A DNA stretch of 14,799 nt. Origin: Prevotellaceae bacterium UBA1716. Lineage in GTDB: Bacteria > Bacteroidota > Bacteroidia > Bacteroidales > Bacteroidaceae. Numbering within the stretch: the first letter of the stretch is position 1; each line of letters starts with the position of its first letter. Location: positions 1-14,799 of the forward strand of contig DCIW01000157.1 in the NCBI GenBank assembly GCA_002317225.1, read 5' to 3'. A model generated the notes under the pieces. The model searched no databases, was not told the origin of the DNA, and saw only the letters and a list, made by a program, of their open reading frames with translations. Shown piece after piece: positions 6,702 through 13,645 of the stretch. Position numbers and translations under genes: made by a program.

Positions 6702-7730
6702 ATGAAATACGTAGGAATACAGACTCAAATTCGTGAGAACAACACCAAGAGCGTCATGCTCCTGCTCTCATTCCCTTGCATCATACTCGTTTTGGTGTGG
6801 ATAATGATAGCGGTATGCAACGCCCTTGGTGTTGCTTTCGTTTCTGAGGCACAATATTACGGTCAAATCACTGGTGTGGACATCGACCATGTCAACCAGT
6901 CTTTCCTCGTCACCATCCCATTTGTCATCATCGCCGTTGGCATCTGGTTCACCATCGCATACTTCTTCAACACGAAGATGATCCAGAGTGCTACAGGTGC
7001 CCGTTCGGTCACTCGCATGGAGAATCCACGTATCTATAATATCGTGGAAAACCTCTGCATGACCTGTGGTATGGACATGCCTCAAATCAATGTGGTGGAC
7101 GACCCTCAGCTCAACGCTTATGCAAGTGGAATCAATAAGAACACATATACCGTTACGGTTACCACAGGTATTTGCGAACGTCTTAATGATGAAGAACTTG
7201 CGGGTGTCATCGGGCATGAACTCACTCATATCCGCAACAACGACACTAAGGTGCTCATCACATCGATCGTGTTCGTGGGAATCATCTCTGCCGCACTCAA
7301 CATCCTGACCAACTACGTCTACCGCATCTTCCTTTATGGTGGATTTGGCAACAACAATCGTCGTAGCAATGCCAAGGGTGGAGGCAATAACGGTGCGGGT
7401 ATCATGGTTGCCATCATCGTGGCTATCGTATGTACTGCCATCGCATATTTCTTCACGCTCCTCACCCGATTTGCCATCTCTCGCAAACGTGAGTTTATGG
7501 CCGATGCCGGTGGTGCCGAACTCTGTGGCAATCCTCAAGCCCTCGCTTCTGCTCTTCGCAAGATAAGCAACGATCCAGGTCTCGACAACGTGTCGCGTTC
7601 GGATGTTTCCCAACTCTTCATCTGCAAACCTGATGAGATGAAGGAGGGTTTCCTCGAGAAGTCCTTCAGCAATATGTTCTCCACCCATCCGGACACGAAG
7701 AAGAGAATCGCAATTTTGGAGCAATTTTGA
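6702..7730 (+). CDS. htpX: HtpX-like M48 family zinc metalloprotease
   Basis: The 342-residue integral inner-membrane protease has the HEXXH motif at 172-176 (IGHELTH) and a downstream third zinc ligand, E264, in the RKREFMADAGG motif (261-271). It ends with the conserved STHPDTKKRI (327-336). Hydrophobic segments are visible at about 19-41, 68-89, 183-205 and 232-254, giving the usual HtpX layout with the catalytic site facing the cytoplasm. A Gly/Asn-rich linker (about 213-232) precedes the fourth membrane segment. HtpX proteins degrade damaged membrane proteins and are often stress-linked. The pairing with lemA supports a shared transcript, although a strong hairpin lies between the genes and I see no separate promoter. 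The stop codon TGA directly abuts a GC-rich repeat at 7731. The htpX symbol is by family; strict orthology is not shown. Confidence 0.93.
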   Translation: MKYVGIQTQIRENNTKSVMLLLSFPCIILVLVWIMIAVCNALGVAFVSEAQYYGQITGVDIDHVNQSFLVTIPFVIIAVGIWFTIAYFFNTKMIQSATGARSVTRMENPRIYNIVENLCMTCGMDMPQINVVDDPQLNAYASGINKNTYTVTVTTGICERLNDEELAGVIGHELTHIRNNDTKVLITSIVFVGIISAALNILTNYVYRIFLYGGFGNNNRRSNAKGGGNNGAGIMVAIIVAIVCTAIAYFFTLLTRFAISRKREFMADAGGAELCGNPQALASALRKISNDPGLDNVSRSDVSQLFICKPDEMKEGFLEKSFSNMFSTHPDTKKRIAILEQF

Positions 7731-7764
7731 GGCCCCCCAGCCCCCGAAGGGGGAGGGCATGCGC
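7731..7764. repeat. Left copy of a 34-bp GC-rich inverted repeat
   Basis: This copy starts on the first base after the protease stop codon. It contains the hairpin CCCCCGAAGGGGG and is the reverse complement of 7879-7912 at 31 of 34 positions. As RNA it may act as a weak terminator or 3' stabiliser for the lemA/protease transcript; there is no T tract. Confidence 0.85.
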
Positions 7765-7854
7765 TTGGTATTTGAAATATTCTCTTGAACATGTAATTAA
7801 TAAAAATGAGCTTTGGTTATACTTCACACATCAAGCAAAAGCAGCAGTACATTA

Positions 7855-8673
7855 ATGACAACACCTAACCCAAACGATGCGGATGCCCTCCCCCTTCGGG
7901 GGTCGGGGGGCCTATCCTTCTTAATATGCACTTTTAACGAGGGAATCCAACGGGTTCCCTCTGTTTTGATGCCCCCGATGGAGGGTGTCAGGTATATCGT
8001 GTGCATGCAATATACGGACGAGGAGGCGTTGGGAAAGGTGCCGATGAAGATGCTGATGCGAAAGGACGTGAAGTTCTATGTTCACGAAGGAAAAGGATTG
8101 TGCAAGAACCGCAATTTCGCACTCGATTGGGCAGATGGGGATATATGCGTAATCGCAGATGATGACAACCGCTACAAACCCGAATACGTCCACACCATCC
8201 TTCAAGCATACGCCGACCATCCCGAAGCGGACATAATCACCTTCCAGGCAGAAACCACCGATGGCAAACCGCTCCATCCCTACCCTGCCGACTATGTCTC
8301 ATCCGTAGAGATGACCTTCCGTCCTTCTTCGTTGAGAGAGAAAGGATTACGTTTCAACGAAGATTTCGGAATCAATGGCAACAAATATTGTGCGGGCGAA
8401 GAAGATGTCTTCCTCACCGAAGCAAAACAGAAAGGACTCCATATCCTTTACGAACCAAAAGTGATTGTTCAAACCCAAGCGGCAACCACAGGAACCAATT
8501 TTGCCGACTCTCCCGACCTCCAACGCACCAAGGGAGCCGTCTTCCTCATCCGTTTCGGCAGGGCAAATGCCATCTGGCGAAGCGTCAAAGAGGCAGGTTT
8601 CTACTTTGTCCACAAAGGCAAGAACCCATTCCGCATTTTCTTGAATATGCTCAAGGGCATCAACGGCAAATAA
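7855..8673 (+). CDS. GT2-type glycosyltransferase whose N-terminus is encoded by a repeat
   Basis: The enzyme (272 residues from ATG 7855) has a GT-A fold pattern: first strand SFLICTFNEG (21-30), GLCKNRNFALD (81-91), the metal/nucleotide-binding ADDDN (101-105, a DxD variant) and a late GINGNKYCAGEEDVFLTEA stretch with the likely catalytic acidic residues. It should transfer a sugar from a nucleotide donor during surface-glycan assembly in the cytoplasm. There is no start codon between the repeat and SFLICTF, so translation must begin at ATG 7855 or TTG 7813. About ten residues before the first strand (ADALPLRGSGGL) are therefore read from the 34-bp repeat at 7879-7912. The 3' end overlaps the convergent gene by 14 nt. 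The donor and acceptor are unknown. Confidence 0.88.
   Translation: MTTPNPNDADALPLRGSGGLSFLICTFNEGIQRVPSVLMPPMEGVRYIVCMQYTDEEALGKVPMKMLMRKDVKFYVHEGKGLCKNRNFALDWADGDICVIADDDNRYKPEYVHTILQAYADHPEADIITFQAETTDGKPLHPYPADYVSSVEMTFRPSSLREKGLRFNEDFGINGNKYCAGEEDVFLTEAKQKGLHILYEPKVIVQTQAATTGTNFADSPDLQRTKGAVFLIRFGRANAIWRSVKEAGFYFVHKGKNPFRIFLNMLKGINGK
7879..7912. repeat. Right copy of the 34-bp GC-rich inverted repeat, inside a coding region
   Basis: This copy contains the hairpin CCCCCTTCGGGGG and reads in frame in the glycosyltransferase gene as the segment around ALPLRGSGG. It differs from the reverse complement of the left copy at three positions only. Confidence 0.85.
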
Positions 8674-9571
8674 ACTCCACCATCTTCAGGGCAATCTTCC
8701 ATGCCCCTCTGCCACCCTTGCTTGTATACCAACGCAAGAGTTTTCCTATCTGGTGACTCTGTTTGTTTACACGGAACTTATCGTAAACAAACTCCTCCAC
8801 CTTATCCGAAGCATCCTTATTTCCTTCCTTCAGCAACTGACCGCTGAAGATGTAACAACGTACAAACAGGGCAAACAAGGCACGCTGCTTTGCCATGCCC
8901 TCCTTCATGTCGTATATATCGTCGAACACCACACTCATCGTGTTCAATCTCTCCTCATATCTCTCCGAAAAAGACTTTCCCGTCAAGCTCTCTCCATGAA
9001 TATAAATATTATGGTATGCCTTGCTCGTAATCCATTGCAATCGAGGCGAATGCGTCAACGCCCTCGCACCGAGTTCCCAATCATTCCACACCATACAACC
9101 ATTATTCCAGCCACCGATTTCGCGTAGCCATGCGGTCCTAAAAATCATCGTCAAGGTATTGAGCATCGAATTGAGGATATGTGTATGCACGGTGTCCACC
9201 GGTTCGTAGTCACGCACTCTTGCCTTGCCGTCCACCAGCATATTCACGGGAAAGCAGACCATATCCAAGTCCTCGTTCCAAGTTTCCGGAACTCCCGTAA
9301 ACTCATCATCCGAATCGAAGAAGTACACCCACTCGGTCTTGCACAGGGCGAGTCCCTTATTTCGTGCCGCACAAGCACCCTTCGCAAACTCACGTTCCAC
9401 CCTCACGTTCTTCCTTCTCGAGTTCAGCATCCATTGGCGGCAAAACTCATACGACCCGTCCGTACTTCCGTTATCCACAATGATGATATCGAAAGTTTCC
9501 GGGATCGAATCAAGAGTCCTTTGAACAAGACCCTTGCGATTATATACTGGAATGATGATGGTGAGATTCAT
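8660..9571 (-). CDS. GT2 family glycosyltransferase
   Basis: The 303-residue protein is a standard family 2 GT-A enzyme. It has strand one LTIIIPVYNRKG (3-14), the nucleotide-binding IIIVDNGSTDGS (29-40), GACAARNKGLALC (65-77) and the metal-binding FFDSDDEF (84-91). A WNDWELGARAL segment further on matches the usual ED/WE-type acidic catalytic region. It is cytoplasmic or peripherally membrane-bound and probably adds one sugar in the surface-glycan pathway. It lies downstream of the GT-B gene at 9666-10784 on the same strand, separated by a 94-nt repeat-filled gap, so the two are likely co-transcribed. Its last codons overlap the tail of the convergent GT2 gene by 14 nt. The start ATG at 9571 has no Shine-Dalgarno sequence. 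Sugar specificity cannot be read from the sequence. Confidence 0.93.
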   Translation of the reverse strand: MNLTIIIPVYNRKGLVQRTLDSIPETFDIIIVDNGSTDGSYEFCRQWMLNSRRKNVRVEREFAKGACAARNKGLALCKTEWVYFFDSDDEFTGVPETWNEDLDMVCFPVNMLVDGKARVRDYEPVDTVHTHILNSMLNTLTMIFRTAWLREIGGWNNGCMVWNDWELGARALTHSPRLQWITSKAYHNIYIHGESLTGKSFSERYEERLNTMSVVFDDIYDMKEGMAKQRALFALFVRCYIFSGQLLKEGNKDASDKVEEFVYDKFRVNKQSHQIGKLLRWYTSKGGRGAWKIALKMVEFICR

Positions 9572-9574
9572 TTT

Positions 9575-9684
9575 GAGTTAGGAATTAGGAATTAGGAGTT
9601 AGGTTATCGCGTAGCGCTTTCGAAGCAACGCGGAGAAAGAGTTAGGAACCCCGAAGGGCTCGACGTTAGTCAATTAGGAGTTGG
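9575..9684. repeat. GAATTAG-type heptamer repeats and composite repeat between two glycosyltransferase genes
   Basis: Four contiguous 7-bp units (GAGTTAG, GAATTAG, GAATTAG, GAGTTAG) occupy 9575-9602. Another GAGTTAG is at 9639-9645, and CAATTAG-GAGTTGG is at 9671-9684. Between them are a GC-rich structured stretch (9606-9635) and a small CCCCGAAGGG hairpin (9650-9659). The units at 9671-9684 fall inside the 3' end of the GT-B gene and encode its last residues (QLLI). The whole inter-gene gap is thus repeat material. Confidence 0.75.
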
Positions 9685-10784
9685 TGGTAGAGGGTTTCGT
9701 ACTCTTTTGCCACCTTGATATAGTCATGGTGCTTCTTGACATATTCGACGCTCTGTCGCTTGAGTTCGGGGATGCGTTCGGGGTGCAGAACGAGTTGTTC
9801 AATCTCGTGGAAGCAAGATTCGTAAGTCGGTTGCACATTGATGATTGGACGGAGTTCCTCTTCCCCGAGAATCTCGTAGTTTTCCGGTTCGCCACCACCT
9901 ATATTAATTATACCCTTCGACATACAGAGAAGGGAATTCATTGCAGGTGTATATGAATAGAGTTGATCAAGAATAGCATCACTACTCGAAATCATCTGCT
10001 GATACTCCGCAAAAGGAACACTATCGGCAATCTTTATCTCCACCAAATCCGGATATTTCTGCTGCACATCCTTAGCCGCCTGAAGCATTATATCGAGTCC
10101 TTTATAGGCAATGCGACCTTTGCTGAGTCCTACAAAGATCTTTACCTTACCTTCATGGCCCAAATCTGCCTCCATCTCCGGCATCTTTATTGGAAACGGC
10201 ACATACGACAACTTATCCTTCAATGTAGAAATACACGAATAGGTCGCATAATATTCCTGAAGTCCCGCCACAATCCAATCGCAATCCTTCGCAATCTCCT
10301 TGTTCAGCGTTTCCTTTGCTGTGCCAACCCAATCTTCGCGGAACGACACCGCAGGATCATCCAGTCGTATCATATCACCGATATTGAAGTCGCTATACCT
10401 GAGCGGACGGATATCCGTATTCACCTGTGCCCAATAATAGTCCATGCCAAACGCACCCATCACCACCTTCTTGTTATGCTTACGCAAATAATGGTAGAGG
10501 GGCATCATCTTCTCCGCCTTCAGATCCACGAATATAGGATTGATAATCTGCACGATATCATAATTCCTGAATCCAGCAAATGCCTTCATCAGCCGCCACA
10601 TGAACTTCACGCTTCCCCACGCAGTCATCTCCCTCTTCAGGTCCACGTCGCGGGGATAATCCTTCCAGTGGTCGCCATCGCTTGCCACCACACACTCATG
10701 CCCGAGAGCCTTCAGGCCCTCAGCCAGCGTGCAGTGCACATTACTATAGTCACCGAGCAGGAGTATTCGCATTTTCTGAGTCAT
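9666..10784 (-). CDS. GT-B fold glycosyltransferase (GT4-like)
   Basis: The 372-residue protein has a two-domain GT-B look. The N-terminal Rossmann half begins MRILLLGDYSNVHCTLAEGLKALGHE and includes YDIVQIINP (75-83). The C-terminal donor half contains KIFVGLSKGRIAYKGLDIML (215-234, with the usual basic R/K phosphate-binding region), SDAILDQLYSYTPAMNSLLCMSKG (268-291) and a GGGEPENYEIL stretch. The GT4-type pattern is clear in outline, but the EX7E motif is not canonical, so the exact CAZy family is uncertain. It likely transfers a sugar in surface-glycan synthesis on the cytoplasmic face. A -7 element lies 16-24 nt upstream of ATG 10784. The internal ATG at 10772 (MRILLLG) is an equally plausible start. 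The 3' end runs into heptamer repeat sequence. The GT2 gene at 8660-9571 follows. Confidence 0.87.
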   Translation of the reverse strand: MTQKMRILLLGDYSNVHCTLAEGLKALGHECVVASDGDHWKDYPRDVDLKREMTAWGSVKFMWRLMKAFAGFRNYDIVQIINPIFVDLKAEKMMPLYHYLRKHNKKVVMGAFGMDYYWAQVNTDIRPLRYSDFNIGDMIRLDDPAVSFREDWVGTAKETLNKEIAKDCDWIVAGLQEYYATYSCISTLKDKLSYVPFPIKMPEMEADLGHEGKVKIFVGLSKGRIAYKGLDIMLQAAKDVQQKYPDLVEIKIADSVPFAEYQQMISSSDAILDQLYSYTPAMNSLLCMSKGIINIGGGEPENYEILGEEELRPIINVQPTYESCFHEIEQLVLHPERIPELKRQSVEYVKKHHDYIKVAKEYETLYHQLLID

Positions 10785-10799
10785 GATTGATTTTCTTTT

Positions 10800-10808
10800 G
10801 CAAAGTTA
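10800..10808 (-). promoter_or_regulatory. Bacteroidetes -7 element for the GT-B/GT2 minus-strand pair
   Basis: On the minus strand this reads TAACTTTGC, an exact TAnnTTTGC match. A TTG lies about 22 nt upstream. Transcription would begin near 10795, leaving a leader of only about 11 nt to ATG 10784 or about 23 nt to ATG 10772. Confidence 0.6.
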
Positions 10809-10841
10809 AGCAAAAATAAACAATAAAACACAATTTTTTAC

Positions 10842-10857
10842 GTTCTATTTATAGAAC
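10842..10857. promoter_or_regulatory. Perfect 7-bp inverted repeat between divergent glycan genes (possible operator)
   Basis: GTTCTATTTATAGAAC has 7-bp arms around a 2-bp centre. It lies 24-39 nt upstream of the flippase ATG and behind the divergent minus-strand promoter. The position suits a regulator site or an mRNA leader hairpin. No regulator gene is in the window, and no clear TAnnTTTG was found for the flippase operon. Confidence 0.35.
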
Positions 10858-10880
10858 AAAGCAGATAAACAAGCGTTTTG

Positions 10881-12389
10881 ATGACAGACGAAAAGAAAAA
10901 CATATATATCGAAGAAGAAGATGCAAGCTACGACCACGTGTTGAAATACACAGGGCTCTTTGGTGGAGTGCAAGGGATTACGATGCTCATCGGACTTGTC
11001 CGCAACAAGCTCGTCGCCCTTCTCCTCGGTCCCGAAGGCTTTGCCCTCATCAATATCTTCAACAATGTGATGAAGCTCATCAACCAATCCACCAACTTCG
11101 GAGTGTCCTTCTCTGCCGTGAAGCATATTGCCGAACTCAACAATGATGAGCACGACACCGCAGAGATTCACCATTACTCCAGTGTGGTGCGAACCTGGTC
11201 GCTCGCCACCGGTCTGCTCGGCACCCTCATCACCCTTGTCATCTCGCCACTCATCAGTTGGCTCACCTTCGATAATTACGACTACACCTGCGACATTGCC
11301 CTTCTCGCCCCAATGGCACTCACGCTCGCCCTTTCCGGTGGCGAACTCGCCATACTCAAAGGCCTCAAGTGCCTCAAGCGAGTGGCGCTCATATCCATAC
11401 TCGCCACCCTCTCCACCCTCGTCATTTGCATTCCGCTCTATTGGTCAATGGGACTTCGTGGCATAGCCCTTGCCCTTGTGCTCAGCAGTGTGGCGGCACT
11501 CCTTATCCAACTCTATTTCTCCCACAAGGTAGTGCCTTGGCACACATCCCTCTTCTCCAAGCAGAGTTACCTTGAGGGCATGCCGATGATCAAGTTGGGT
11601 ATCGGTTATATCATTGCGGGAATCTTCGGTCAGAGTGCCGAATACATCATCCGTGCCATGATCATCCATTTAGGCAGCCTTGCCGATGTGGGACTCTACA
11701 ATTCGGGTTATATGATGGCGGTTGCCTACACCTCCGTAGTCTTCATCGCAATGGAGGCAGACTATTTCCCACGTCTTTCGGCGGCAAAGTGCAGTGTTCC
11801 CCGACAGAACTTCACAGTCAACCAGCAGATCGAGGTCTGCGTGCTCCTCATCTCCCCTTGCCTCATACTCTTCGTCTTTGCCATGCCGCTCATCGTGCAG
11901 GTGCTCTATTCCGACAAGTTTGTCGAGGCAGTACCGATGGCCATCTGTGCCACCCTCTACATGTTCTTCCGTGCCCTCTCGCTCCCAGCGGCATATCTTG
12001 CACTTGCCCATGGCGATTCCAAGATGTATATGGCCACCGAACTCATCTACGATGTCTTCATTGCCATAGCCATCCCGCTCGCTTATATCTGGGGCGGACT
12101 CATCGGCACGGGCATCGCACTCTCCGTAGCGGGGTGTTTCGACATGCTTCTCATCCATTCCATCTATCGTAGCAAGTACAAGTTCTGCTTCTCTTGCCGA
12201 CTCCTCCGCTTCTATTTCTTCCAGTTGGTATTGCTTTCGGCAGCAGTATGGTCATCGCTCCAAGGCGACTGCACCATCCGTTGGACGGTCTGCACCATCA
12301 CATTGCTCATTTCCTCATGCCTCTCGCTCCGTATCCTCGGACGCGAAACCACCCTTGCAAGCAAGATTAAGGACAAGTTCAGAAAATGA
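10881..12389 (+). CDS. Wzx-type oligosaccharide (O-antigen) flippase
   Basis: The 502-residue polytopic protein has about a dozen hydrophobic segments (for example near 105-128, 138-157, 168-187, 192-212, 240-262, 320-342, 351-374, 390-420, 441-458) separated by short charged loops, as in the MATE/MVF-like polysaccharide transporter superfamily. Its N-terminal part (YTGLFGGVQGITMLIGLVRNKLVALLLGPEGFALI) reads like O-antigen translocases. It should flip undecaprenyl-linked oligosaccharide across the inner membrane. An acidic cytoplasmic tail (EKKNIYIEEEDASYDH) precedes the first membrane segment. The ATG at 10881 is chosen over an adjacent TTG at 10878. The stop codon overlaps the next gene's start (ATGA), so the two are translationally coupled. 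It is divergent from the GT-B gene. The length is typical for Wzx-like proteins. Confidence 0.92.
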   Translation: MTDEKKNIYIEEEDASYDHVLKYTGLFGGVQGITMLIGLVRNKLVALLLGPEGFALINIFNNVMKLINQSTNFGVSFSAVKHIAELNNDEHDTAEIHHYSSVVRTWSLATGLLGTLITLVISPLISWLTFDNYDYTCDIALLAPMALTLALSGGELAILKGLKCLKRVALISILATLSTLVICIPLYWSMGLRGIALALVLSSVAALLIQLYFSHKVVPWHTSLFSKQSYLEGMPMIKLGIGYIIAGIFGQSAEYIIRAMIIHLGSLADVGLYNSGYMMAVAYTSVVFIAMEADYFPRLSAAKCSVPRQNFTVNQQIEVCVLLISPCLILFVFAMPLIVQVLYSDKFVEAVPMAICATLYMFFRALSLPAAYLALAHGDSKMYMATELIYDVFIAIAIPLAYIWGGLIGTGIALSVAGCFDMLLIHSIYRSKYKFCFSCRLLRFYFFQLVLLSAAVWSSLQGDCTIRWTVCTITLLISSCLSLRILGRETTLASKIKDKFRK

Positions 12390-13405
12390 AGGTAACCATT
12401 CTCGTAGCAGTATATAATACGGAGAAGTATCTTTCGCGTTGTATCGATTCGCTTCTTTCCCAAACCCACACCGACCTCGAAATCCTGTGTGTCGACGATT
12501 GTTCCACCGATTCGTCGCTCTCCCTGCTTATCGATTATGCCTACCGCGACCCTCGCGTTCGTGTCATTCCTTTGTCCAAGAACCAAGGTCAGGCGGTGGC
12601 ACGCAACATAGCCATCGAACAGGCCACGGGCGACCTCTACTGTTTTCTCGATAGCGACGATTGGTTTGTACCCGACAGTGTTGAGAAGGCGGTTCAGGTG
12701 TTCTGCGACAATCCCGAAGCCGATTGTGTCCTCTTCCGTCTGGTCAAGGCGACCGAGCAGGCAGCCAGTCCTTCTGCTGAGCAAGGTGGTGAACCCACAT
12801 TTCGATTCGAGGACTACCCCACCCCTTCTGATGGTTCCACCGTTTTCTCTGGTCATGATGCGTTCGTCAAGAGTCTTGATTGGTCCATTCATGGAGTTTA
12901 CATGACCACGGCCGCACTCCAGAAGTCCATCCTCTACGATGATACCTGCCGTTCGTATAGCGACGACAACACCACCCGTCTCCACTACCTCCGTTCGCGT
13001 CAGGTGTGCCTATGCGAGGGAATCTATTATTATCGTCAAAATCCGCTTAGCGTCTCCCACGTTGCCGACATCTCCCGATTCAATTTCCTTCGTGCCAACG
13101 AGCACATGCAGCAGATGTTGGTCGATATGGACATGCCCGACGACATTCTCAACCTCCACGAGCAGGTACGCCATCAGAACCTTATCGGTTGCTACCTCTT
13201 CTATTGTGAGCATCGTTCCGGTTGGTCTTTGTCCGATCGTCGTTATGCCATCCGTGAGATGCGTCGTATTTGGAAAACCATCGACCGTCATCGTCTCAAT
13301 CCCCTCTCCACCCGCAAGTTCGGCTACCGTCACTGCCTCTCATGGGGTTTGTTCAGGTTGCAGGAAGAAGTGTTTTGGTTGGGAAGGAAGGTTCTAAAAA
13401 AATAA
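12386..13405 (+). CDS. GT2 family glycosyltransferase, coupled to the flippase gene
   Basis: The 339-residue enzyme has clear GT2 signatures: KVTILVAVYNTEKYLSRCIDSLL (2-24), the nucleotide-binding ILCVDDCSTDSS (33-44), the GQAVARNIAIEQATGDL segment (68-84) and the metal-binding FLDSDDWF (87-94). The C-terminal part (about 200-339) is rich in Arg, His and aromatic residues and may recognise acceptor or membrane, as in related capsule and LPS transferases. The ATG lies inside the flippase stop (ATGA overlap, 4 nt), so both genes are translated together. It is expected to act on the lipid-linked glycan that the flippase exports. Donor and acceptor cannot be deduced. It is full length, with no frameshift. 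Confidence 0.94.
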   Translation: MKVTILVAVYNTEKYLSRCIDSLLSQTHTDLEILCVDDCSTDSSLSLLIDYAYRDPRVRVIPLSKNQGQAVARNIAIEQATGDLYCFLDSDDWFVPDSVEKAVQVFCDNPEADCVLFRLVKATEQAASPSAEQGGEPTFRFEDYPTPSDGSTVFSGHDAFVKSLDWSIHGVYMTTAALQKSILYDDTCRSYSDDNTTRLHYLRSRQVCLCEGIYYYRQNPLSVSHVADISRFNFLRANEHMQQMLVDMDMPDDILNLHEQVRHQNLIGCYLFYCEHRSGWSLSDRRYAIREMRRIWKTIDRHRLNPLSTRKFGYRHCLSWGLFRLQEEVFWLGRKVLKK

Positions 13406-13420
13406 ATACATAAATACAAA

Positions 13421-13532
13421 TGTGACGTTTTTGTGACAAAACTAACCACAATGCACTACATATCAATAATATACACAATTCCAAAAACTATATTTCATGT
13501 AACAAAGTGTGACATTTTATTGATTTTGTGAC
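13421..13532 (+). repeat. Cluster of four TGTGAC hexamers in the 216-nt gap before the small membrane gene
   Basis: TGTGAC occurs at 13421, 13432, 13508 and 13527, all in the same orientation, mostly as TGTGACA followed by A-rich sequence. The first two are spaced 11 nt apart, one helical turn. The surrounding gap is AT-rich and has no coding signal. Confidence 0.75.
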
Positions 13533-13616
13533 AAAAAAAGAGCGAATCAAGGGGGGCGAGACCAATGTTTTCCATATTTTTCTTTCAAGCACAATGGTGT
13601 TCTTAAAAAAAAGTCG

Positions 13617-13625
13617 TATCTTTGC
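13617..13625 (+). promoter_or_regulatory. Bacteroidetes -7 element for the small membrane protein gene
   Basis: TATCTTTGC is an exact TAnnTTTGC match, 20 nt before the ATG at 13646. This implies a very short leader and argues against the TTG at 13622 as the start, because that codon lies within the promoter element. Confidence 0.6.
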
Positions 13626-13645
13626 CTCCAACAATTATTTGCAAT

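Larger units (their letters stand above)
7731..7912. repeat. 182-bp element bounded by 34-bp inverted repeats (MITE-like or REP-like)
   Basis: Two near-identical 34-bp arms in opposite orientation enclose 114 bp with no protein-coding signal beyond a 20-codon ORF (7806-7868). The size and terminal inverted repeats resemble a small non-autonomous mobile element or a REP-type pair. No transposase and no obvious target duplication are visible. The right arm lies inside the next coding frame. The mobile-element interpretation is inference. Confidence 0.55.

Noticed and set aside
6768..7760. 330-codon open frame antisense to the M48 protease gene
   Set aside because: The plus-strand frame encodes a complete HtpX-like protein with HEXXH and the third zinc ligand. 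The antisense product is His/Asp/Cys-rich with no recognisable domain and no promoter, as expected for a codon-bias shadow.
7806..7868. 20-codon ORF beginning MSFGYTSHIKQ between the 34-bp repeats
   Set aside because: It is too short, overlaps the GT start in another frame, and has no Shine-Dalgarno sequence or promoter. It might be a leftover of a gene start but cannot be supported.
11670..12985. Two minus-strand open frames (11670-12158, 12212-12985) antisense to the flippase and GT2 genes
   Set aside because: Both are antisense to well-supported genes, and their products look like random translation with no motifs.
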